A DNA stretch of 6,252 nt from NCBI GenBank assembly GCA_938014915.1, contig CALLQQ010000023.1:1-6252 (forward strand), written 5' to 3'. This document shows positions 1-4,100 of this stretch, in pieces. Position 1 is the first letter of the stretch; each line of letters begins with the position of its first letter. The notes beneath the pieces were generated by a model. The model saw nothing but the letters and a program-made list of their open reading frames with translations. It was not told the DNA's origin and made no database searches. Source of the stretch: an uncultured Clostridia bacterium. GTDB taxonomy: Bacteria; Bacillota; Clostridia; Oscillospirales; Ruminococcaceae. Both the position numbers and the translations under genes were made by a program.

Positions 1-358
1 CTTGTGGGCCTGTTGGGCCTGTCGGACCTTCGATACCTTGTAGTCCTTGTGGGCCCTGTGGTCCTTGCGGTCCTGTCGGTCCATCAATTCCACGGATACC
101 TTGTGGTCCTGTTGGACCTTGCGGACCGGGGAACCCTCTAGGTCCACGTGGACCTGCCGGACCCGGGCATCCCCTTGGACCCTGCGGACCTGTCGGTCCT
201 CTCTGGCAGCAGTTGCATCTTCGCCTGCAACCGCATGAACGGGATCGGCATCCGCTTGTGTTTGAGCCCTGATTATTGCATTGTCCTAAATTACTATTTT
301 CCATACCAAAACTATTTATAAAATCCATAGCAGAAAAATCGTCAGTATTAAATTTCAT
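1..358 (-). CDS. Collagen-like protein with Cys-rich N-terminus (3' end outside window)
   Basis: The minus-strand frame starts with ATG at 358, after AAAGGAG with an 8-nt spacer, and is still open at the left edge, so only about 119 N-terminal residues are visible. Residues 1-26 are a polar leader (MKFNTDDFSAMDF...) with no signal peptide or membrane segment. Residues 27-51 hold seven cysteines (27, 37, 42, 44, 48, 50, 51) among arginines. From Gly54 to the edge there are 22 uninterrupted Gly-X-Y triplets, mostly GPQ, GPT and GPR, with one more Cys at 64. Such triplets form collagen triple helices. In Firmicutes, collagen-like proteins without signal peptides are commonly spore-surface (BclA-like) proteins, while others are cell-surface proteins. 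The missing C-terminal domain would decide. The leader does not resemble the Bacillus BclA leader as I remember it. Spore-surface function is inference; the collagen-like fold is well supported. Confidence 0.9.
   Translation of the reverse strand, partial: MKFNTDDFSAMDFINSFGMENSNLGQCNNQGSNTSGCRSRSCGCRRRCNCCQRGPTGPQGPRGCPGPAGPRGPRGFPGPQGPTGPQGIRGIDGPTGPQGPQGPQGLQGIEGPTGPTGPQ
2..199 (-). repeat. Gly-X-Y collagen repeat tract
   Basis: Twenty-two consecutive codon triplets encode Gly-X-Y, in the order GPT GPQ GPR GCP GPA GPR GPR GFP GPQ and so on. Proline occupies most X positions. Gln, Thr or Arg occupies most Y positions. The DNA is correspondingly a degenerate 9-bp repeat. The tract continues past the left edge, so its full length is unknown. 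Confidence 0.95.
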
Positions 359-401
359 AATTTATGCTCCTTTATATTCTTTGGGCGATGTGCCCACTAC
401 C

Positions 402-428
402 ATTCTATGCAATTAAAAATAAAGTGTT
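402..428 (-). promoter_or_regulatory. Candidate SigK-like promoter of the collagen-like gene
   Basis: On the minus strand AACA (428-425) is followed, 16 nt after its AC, by CATAGAAT (409-402). This fits the Bacillus mother-cell SigK pattern (AC, 16-17 nt, CATAnnnTA) except for the last base. It would give a leader of about 37 nt before the ATG at 358. A competing SigA reading uses a perfect TTGACA at 448-443, but the hexamer 17 nt downstream is ACTTTA, a poor -10. The choice is uncertain. Confidence 0.3.
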
Positions 429-468
429 CTTATGACGAATGTTGTCAAAATTTTCTTTCCAAAGACGC

Positions 469-500
469 AAAAAATCCACCCCATAATGGAGTGGATTTGC
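469..500 (-). terminator. Rho-independent terminator of the Na+/phosphate cotransporter gene
   Basis: An 8-bp stem pairs AAATCCAC (472-479) with GTGGATTT (491-498). A mismatch and two further C-G pairs extend it inward, with an ATAAT loop. On the minus strand the stem runs into six T's (474-469). It begins 12 nt after the cotransporter stop codon. On the plus strand the following TATTTTT is a weaker run and there is no plus-strand gene to end. Confidence 0.8.
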
Positions 501-511
501 TATTTTTAAAT

Positions 512-2293
512 TTAGTTAAGTTGGTATTTCGACTTGAATTTTTCACTTGCACTCTTATAGTCGATATTTTTACCCCTATGCATTTCTTCTATATACTCAT
601 GCCTATTTATAAAGTCTCTGCCCGTATTTCTAGCTATTATATATACTGCAATATTTGAACAGTGGTCTGCAATACGTTCTAAATTTGTTAGTGCCTCTAG
701 GAAAATAACGCTGGAATCAACATTGCAACCGCCGGTCTTGAATCTCTCAATATGCATTGATTTAAGTTTATCTTCAAGTGTGTCAATCACTTCTTCAAGT
801 GGCTCGACCGATCTTGCAATATCTAAATCGTTCCGTACAAAGCTCTGTATTGATAATTCAATTATTTCTGCAACTGCATCCGTAATTACATCGAATTCTG
901 CCTGCGCCTGATCGGAGAAGCTCGCCTGTTCCTCGAACAACATATTCGCTTGTTCGGTTAGATTCATAGCATAATCGCCGACACGCTCATATTCAGATAC
1001 AAGATGTAGCAGGAATGTAATATTCGCACTCTCATCATTCGGTAATTCGCGGCCCGTCAGCTGAACAAGGTAGCTATTAAGCCTGTCCTCCATTCTATCA
1101 ATCATATCTTCATATTCTTTGATACGGGCGACCGCCTTAATATCATATTTTTTGAATAGCTTGACCGATTCGTTGAAATTGCGTTGTGCGTATTTTGCCA
1201 TTTGCTCAATTGTAGATCTTGAATGTTGAATAGCAACCGATGGCGAACTGAGAAGTCTTTCATCAAGAAGATTAAGCACGGCGCCTTCAGGAACCTCTTC
1301 GTGTCCGTTATCATCTTGAATTGTCCATTTAGCTAACTTTTCAAGCCAACCAGCAAAGCCCATTAGTGCCAACGTCGTTATAATATTAAATATAGTGTGG
1401 AAGTTTGCAATGCCTCCCATGTTTATGGATCTATCCCAGAATCCGAATCCTACAAAATGCTGATATGAGTAAATTCCTATTAAGAATAAAATTGTACCTA
1501 TTACGTTGTAGTATAAGTGAATTATCGCTGCACGTTTACCGTTTTTATTAGCTCCAATACTTGCAAGTATTGCCGTGATACAAGTACCGATGTTTTGCCC
1601 CATGATTATCGGTATTGCTGCCGAATATCTTACTGCGCCCGTTTTTGCTAATGCTTGCAATATACCGACAGATGCTGATGAACTCTGAATAATCATCGTT
1701 ACTATTGCTCCGACTGCAACACCTAATACCGGATTTGAAAGTGCTAAGAAAAGTTCCTGAAATTTAGGCAACTCGCTCAATGGTCGAACTGCCGCCTCCA
1801 TGGCAAACATTCCATTGAATAAAATACCGAATCCAAGAAGAATTTCCCCGATGCTCTTTGTGCGGCTCCTTTTTGCCAGCATAAAAATTAAGATACCTAT
1901 AATTGCCACTATTGGTGCTAGGGTTGTAGGTTTAAGTATCTTTAAAAAAAGATTAACTTCGCCCGATTCCCCAATGTCACCTAGTCTTAGAATTTGCCCT
2001 GTTACCGTTGTTCCAATATTGGCACCCATAATAACACCAACTGCGGAACCAAGTTTTAATACTCCTGCGTTGACAAGTCCTACAACTATTACTGTTGTCG
2101 CTGATGAACTCTGAATCATCGCTGTTACAACTGCTCCTAGGAGTACGCTTTTGAAAATGTTGCTAGTTAGCTTTTGCATTATTTGTTCAAGCTTACCGCC
2201 AGCAACTTTTTCTAGACCGGACCCAAGCATCGTCATTCCGTACAGGAACAACGCTAGTCCGCCTACCATGCTAATAATGTTAAAAATATCCAT
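512..2293 (-). CDS. Na+/phosphate cotransporter family protein with C-terminal PhoU-like domain
   Basis: This 593-residue protein belongs to the bacterial Na/Pi-cotransporter II family, which imports phosphate with sodium across the cytoplasmic membrane. The N-terminal ~315 residues are hydrophobic and contain the family's inverted repeat: QSSSA at 61-65 and 203-207, each followed by G-A/Q-NIGT (90-95 and 232-237). HLYYNVIG (259-266) and NFHTIFNI (297-304) are further repeat-related motifs. Residues ~355-560 form a helical PhoU-like cytoplasmic domain with the typical acidic motifs YERVGD (435-440) and LERIAD (538-543), which bind metal in PhoU. The frame extends ten codons upstream to an ATG at 2323. 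I chose 2293 because GAGGT lies 7 nt before it, while 2323 has no good site and sits only about 10 nt after the predicted transcription start. No Pho-box is evident, so phosphate control cannot be read from the sequence. Transport activity is inferred from the family. Confidence 0.93.
   Translation of the reverse strand: MDIFNIISMVGGLALFLYGMTMLGSGLEKVAGGKLEQIMQKLTSNIFKSVLLGAVVTAMIQSSSATTVIVVGLVNAGVLKLGSAVGVIMGANIGTTVTGQILRLGDIGESGEVNLFLKILKPTTLAPIVAIIGILIFMLAKRSRTKSIGEILLGFGILFNGMFAMEAAVRPLSELPKFQELFLALSNPVLGVAVGAIVTMIIQSSSASVGILQALAKTGAVRYSAAIPIIMGQNIGTCITAILASIGANKNGKRAAIIHLYYNVIGTILFLIGIYSYQHFVGFGFWDRSINMGGIANFHTIFNIITTLALMGFAGWLEKLAKWTIQDDNGHEEVPEGAVLNLLDERLLSSPSVAIQHSRSTIEQMAKYAQRNFNESVKLFKKYDIKAVARIKEYEDMIDRMEDRLNSYLVQLTGRELPNDESANITFLLHLVSEYERVGDYAMNLTEQANMLFEEQASFSDQAQAEFDVITDAVAEIIELSIQSFVRNDLDIARSVEPLEEVIDTLEDKLKSMHIERFKTGGCNVDSSVIFLEALTNLERIADHCSNIAVYIIARNTGRDFINRHEYIEEMHRGKNIDYKSASEKFKSKYQLN
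1674..2116 (-). repeat. 17-bp direct repeat marking the cotransporter's internal duplication
   Basis: The same 17 bases, GCTGATGAACTCTGAAT on the plus strand, occur at 1674-1690 and 2100-2116, 426 bp apart; the coordinates span both copies. Each encodes IQSSSA, the substrate-binding signature of one half of the transporter. Other parts of the two halves have diverged much more. Confidence 0.8.
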
Positions 2294-2300
2294 CTTTTTA

Positions 2301-2305
2301 ACCTC
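2301..2305 (-). promoter_or_regulatory. Ribosome binding site that sets the cotransporter start
   Basis: GAGGT on the minus strand lies 7 nt upstream of the ATG at 2293. It falls inside the longer frame opened by the ATG at 2323, and so argues for the shorter protein beginning MDIFNIIS. Confidence 0.7.
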
Positions 2306-2339
2306 ACATTTAATTTTTTTCATTCTTTCTTACAATGTG

Positions 2340-2367
2340 ATTATAACATCAAAAAACTAAATGTACA
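2340..2367 (-). promoter_or_regulatory. Probable SigA promoter (extended -10) of the cotransporter gene
   Basis: The minus strand reads TGTTATAAT, a consensus extended -10 with TATAAT at 2345-2340. A partial -35, TGTACA (4 of 6 matches), lies 16 nt further upstream at 2367-2362. Transcription would start near 2333, giving a leader of about 40 nt to the ATG at 2293. Confidence 0.6.
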
Positions 2368-2506
2368 TAACGAACTGGCTTAAAACTCGATTTATTTATA
2401 AAGTTTGTCGTTTTCCATTGCTTGCGGCAGTATAAAGAGCTTTTTTTGTTGCTTTTGACTAGTTTGTTTTTACCTTTTGCATGGATTTAATCCCATTTAT
2501 ACGTAT

Positions 2507-3517
2507 TTAAGAAAATGCCTTTACTTTTAGCCCTCTTTCATGCCAATAATCTATTACATCGCCAAGGATGTCAGTATTATCTTTTGACACGGCATGAAGA
2601 AGATAAATTGCACCTTCATGAGTGCCGTCGGTCACTCTTTTATAAGCCGCATTACGACCCATCTGGTTATCTACATTCCAATCTACATAAGCAAAGCTCC
2701 AGAATACCGATTTATATCCCAGCTTTTGCGTTAGGGCTAGACTCTGTTCTGAAAATTCGCCCATTGGGGGGCGGAATAGCCACATTTCATATGCGAACTG
2801 TTCTTTCACATAATCGTGGAGCAATTGTATTTCATCCCTAGCTTTTTGAATGCTGAGTGTCGGCATTGATGGATGGCTATAACTGTGATTGCCGACAACA
2901 TGCCCCTCATCAATCATTCTTTTAACTAGATCGGCATTCCTCTTTGCATAATCATAGGTGATGAAAAATGTCGCCGTTACTTTTTTCTCCTTTAATGTAT
3001 CAAGGATATCGCCCGTATACCCCTGCTCATATCCTTCGTCAAAAGTTAAGTAAATGCATTTATCGCTATCTTTAATAAAATGTGCATCGTATTTGCTATA
3101 TCTTTTTTGCATTACAACCGGTCCTTCAGGACGATTATCTTTGTCCGTTGCCTTACCCACGCCGAATCCTTGCTTCTTTGTTGGCAGTTTCGCTATCTCA
3201 TCATCGGATAACGCATTAGAAGCTATAGCACCCTCCTCGGGTGCTATAGCCGCAACGGTATCGTCAGTAACATCTGTACCAGTGTTATCAGTGCCGGTAT
3301 TATCAGTACCATTTGTATCATTATCGCCTGTTAAATCGGGTACGATATCACTGAGTGTCGTTGTTCCTGCTGCATTATCATCATTATCCGTCGCACTGCT
3401 TGTAGTGTTACCTGTAATGTCGAAACTCTGGTTATGGTCGGAACTGTCAACGTTATTGTTACACGCAACAAGTAAAACCATCAGTCCCAGACCAATTAGA
3501 AAATACTTAATCTTCAT
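2507..3517 (-). CDS. pdaA: PdaA-like polysaccharide deacetylase, lipoprotein form
   Basis: The predicted 336-residue protein resembles the delta-lactam-biosynthetic de-N-acetylase PdaA. PdaA deacetylates N-acetylmuramic acid in spore-cortex peptidoglycan to form muramic delta-lactam, the mark read by germination lytic enzymes. Residues 1-19 form a lipoprotein signal with lipobox LVAC (Cys19). Residues 20-~105 are a Thr/Asp/Asn-rich linker. The NodB domain spans ~150-336: TFDEGYE (158-164), HSYSH (211-215, metal-binding His pair), RPPMGEFSE (249-257), FWSFAYVDW (272-280) and LLHAVS (306-311). QGFGVGK and KYDAHFI before the domain also match the PdaA layout. Motif 1 has Glu161 where ordinary NodB enzymes have a second Asp. 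Bacillus PdaA is about 263 residues without this lipobox and linker, so the long anchored stalk is notable. The start is firm: AGGAGG lies 5 nt upstream. I see no consensus promoter in 3530-3664 and no clear terminator after 2507. A vegetative peptidoglycan deacetylase is the alternative. Confidence 0.85.
   Translation of the reverse strand: MKIKYFLIGLGLMVLLVACNNNVDSSDHNQSFDITGNTTSSATDNDDNAAGTTTLSDIVPDLTGDNDTNGTDNTGTDNTGTDVTDDTVAAIAPEEGAIASNALSDDEIAKLPTKKQGFGVGKATDKDNRPEGPVVMQKRYSKYDAHFIKDSDKCIYLTFDEGYEQGYTGDILDTLKEKKVTATFFITYDYAKRNADLVKRMIDEGHVVGNHSYSHPSMPTLSIQKARDEIQLLHDYVKEQFAYEMWLFRPPMGEFSEQSLALTQKLGYKSVFWSFAYVDWNVDNQMGRNAAYKRVTDGTHEGAIYLLHAVSKDNTDILGDVIDYWHERGLKVKAFS
3222..3250 (-). repeat. 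12-bp perfect inverted repeat inside pdaA
   Basis: GCTATAGCACCC (3222-3233) and its exact complement GGGTGCTATAGC (3239-3250) flank a 5-nt centre. In the mRNA this would be a 12-bp hairpin with a GAGGA loop. It encodes AIAPEEGAIA (residues 90-99) at the end of the linker. No U-run follows on the minus strand, so it is not a standard terminator. No suitably spaced in-frame start follows the SD-like GAGGAGG. Confidence 0.7.
3266..3310 (-). repeat. 15-bp tandem repeat in the PdaA linker
   Basis: Three imperfect 15-bp units encode GTDNT, GTDNT and GTDVT (residues 70-84). The units differ at several third positions, so they are diverged. Tandem units like this can change in copy number and alter stalk length between strains. 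Confidence 0.75.
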
Positions 3518-3664
3518 TTTTTCCTCCTAATTAGTTGCCATATTTACTAATATCATAACAAAGCTCTTTAAATCAAATCTGCTCAACTTCATCTAGGTAT
3601 AAATTTGAAGCAACAATCTTTGTTATACAAATATATTTTGCTCAATTGTGCAGTGATTATTCTG

Positions 3665-3704
3665 GAAAAAATTAACCTCACGACAATTTTGTCGTGAGGT
3701 TAAT
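3665..3704 (-). terminator. Strong Rho-independent terminator of ireB
   Basis: A perfect 16-bp inverted repeat (3671-3686 and 3689-3704, core CCTCACGACAA) has only two bases between its arms. On the minus strand it is followed by a T run through 3665. It lies about 45 nt after the ireB stop. No T run follows on the plus strand, so it acts on minus-strand transcripts and separates ireB from pdaA. Confidence 0.9.
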
Positions 3705-3749
3705 GTCATATTAGGATTATTTTAATGCTTAATTAGTATATCTAGCAAA

Positions 3750-3995
3750 TTAATCGTTTAAATAATTTTTGACTAGAACTTGTAATAGCTCATCTCTGTC
3801 TATATGACGTATTAAACTCCTTGCGTTGTTATACGTTGTTATGTAGGTCGGATCCTCCGATAAAATATAACCTACAAGCTGATTAATGGGATTGTATCCT
3901 TTTTCCTTCAACGCATCATAAATAATAGTCAATGTTTTTTTCATTTCACATTCCTTATCTTCATGAACTGAAAATGTCATTGTCTTTTCATGCAT
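3750..3995 (-). CDS. ireB: IreB-family regulatory phosphoprotein (UPF0297)
   Basis: The 81-residue product matches the IreB/YrzL family along its whole length. Conserved blocks are KGYNPINQ (32-39), VGYILSEDPTYIT (41-53), NNAR (56-59) and RDEL (67-70). In Enterococcus faecalis, IreB is a small cytoplasmic protein phosphorylated on N-terminal threonines by the PASTA kinase IreK, and it negatively affects cephalosporin resistance and envelope stress control. Here Thr5 aligns with the second enterococcal site when the following Phe is matched, and Thr7 is also present. The frame extends six codons to an ATG at 4013, but AGGGAGG lies within that extension, 8 nt before the ATG at 3995, so 3995 is the start. 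The gene has its own promoter and terminator. In many Firmicutes this gene precedes ruvX/yrrK; here it does not. The family call is very secure; the role in this host is inferred. Confidence 0.95.
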   Translation of the reverse strand: MHEKTMTFSVHEDKECEMKKTLTIIYDALKEKGYNPINQLVGYILSEDPTYITTYNNARSLIRHIDRDELLQVLVKNYLND

Positions 3996-4003
3996 TTTAT
4001 ACG

Positions 4004-4010
4004 CCTCCCT
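4004..4010 (-). promoter_or_regulatory. Ribosome binding site that sets the IreB start
   Basis: AGGGAGG on the minus strand is 8 nt upstream of the ATG at 3995. It overlaps codons 2-4 of the longer frame from 4013, which therefore cannot be the main start. Confidence 0.85.
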
Positions 4011-4025
4011 CATTTGTCAAATAAC

Positions 4026-4074
4026 TAATACACTTATATTATATACTATTACGGACAATATAACAAGTGTATTA
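4026..4074. promoter_or_regulatory. Dyad flanking the ireB promoter, possible operator
   Basis: TAATACACTT (4026-4035) and AAGTGTATTA (4065-4074) are perfect 10-bp complements separated by 29 bp. On the minus strand one arm overlaps the -35 and the other lies just downstream of the -10. This placement would suit a dimeric regulator or looped binding, but the region is AT-rich and the regulator is unknown. Confidence 0.4.
4038..4066 (-). promoter_or_regulatory. SigA-type promoter of ireB
   Basis: The minus strand carries TTGTTA (4066-4061) and a perfect TATAAT (4043-4038) separated by exactly 17 nt. Transcription would start near 4031, giving a leader of about 35 nt. Confidence 0.75.
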
Positions 4075-4079
4075 ATGCC

Positions 4080-4100
4080 AAAAAAGCAATTTTTAATGCT
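4080..4100 (-). terminator. Weak candidate terminator of pheT
   Basis: On the minus strand AGCA and TGCT (4100-4097 and 4088-4085) form a short stem that overlaps the pheT TAG stop, followed by a six-T run at 4085-4080. The four-base stem is marginal, so some readthrough into ireB is plausible. Confidence 0.3.

Noticed and set aside
1..199. Short regular repeats that could suggest a CRISPR array or satellite
   Set aside because: Repeats are 9-bp multiples in phase with Gly-X-Y codons and have no spacers.
47..238. Open frame on the plus strand across the collagen repeat
   Set aside because: It is a shadow of the repetitive Gly-X-Y coding sequence; no ribosome binding site or recognisable product.
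382..396. Five-bp hairpin (TGGGC/GCCCA) in the leader of the collagen-like gene
   Set aside because: Too short to call a regulator or riboswitch; it leaves the ribosome binding site free.
2324..2506. Gap between pdaA and the cotransporter gene searched for a small RNA, riboswitch or terminator
   Set aside because: Only a 4-bp GGAT/ATCC stem without a T run was found on the minus strand; apart from the cotransporter promoter nothing is supportable.
3054..3530. 158-codon plus-strand frame opposite the pdaA N-terminus
   Set aside because: Low-complexity Ser/Val/Leu product mirrors the Thr/Asp linker codons; the minus-strand gene has a lipobox and strong ribosome binding site.
3527..3556. Nine-residue leader frame (MILVNMATN) ending within the pdaA ribosome binding site
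   Set aside because: No ribosome binding site of its own and no regulatory codon run; probably chance.
3580..3645. Two copies of TGCTCAA upstream of pdaA as a possible operator
   Set aside because: A 7-bp direct repeat 59 bp apart is expected about by chance in this length of AT-rich DNA.
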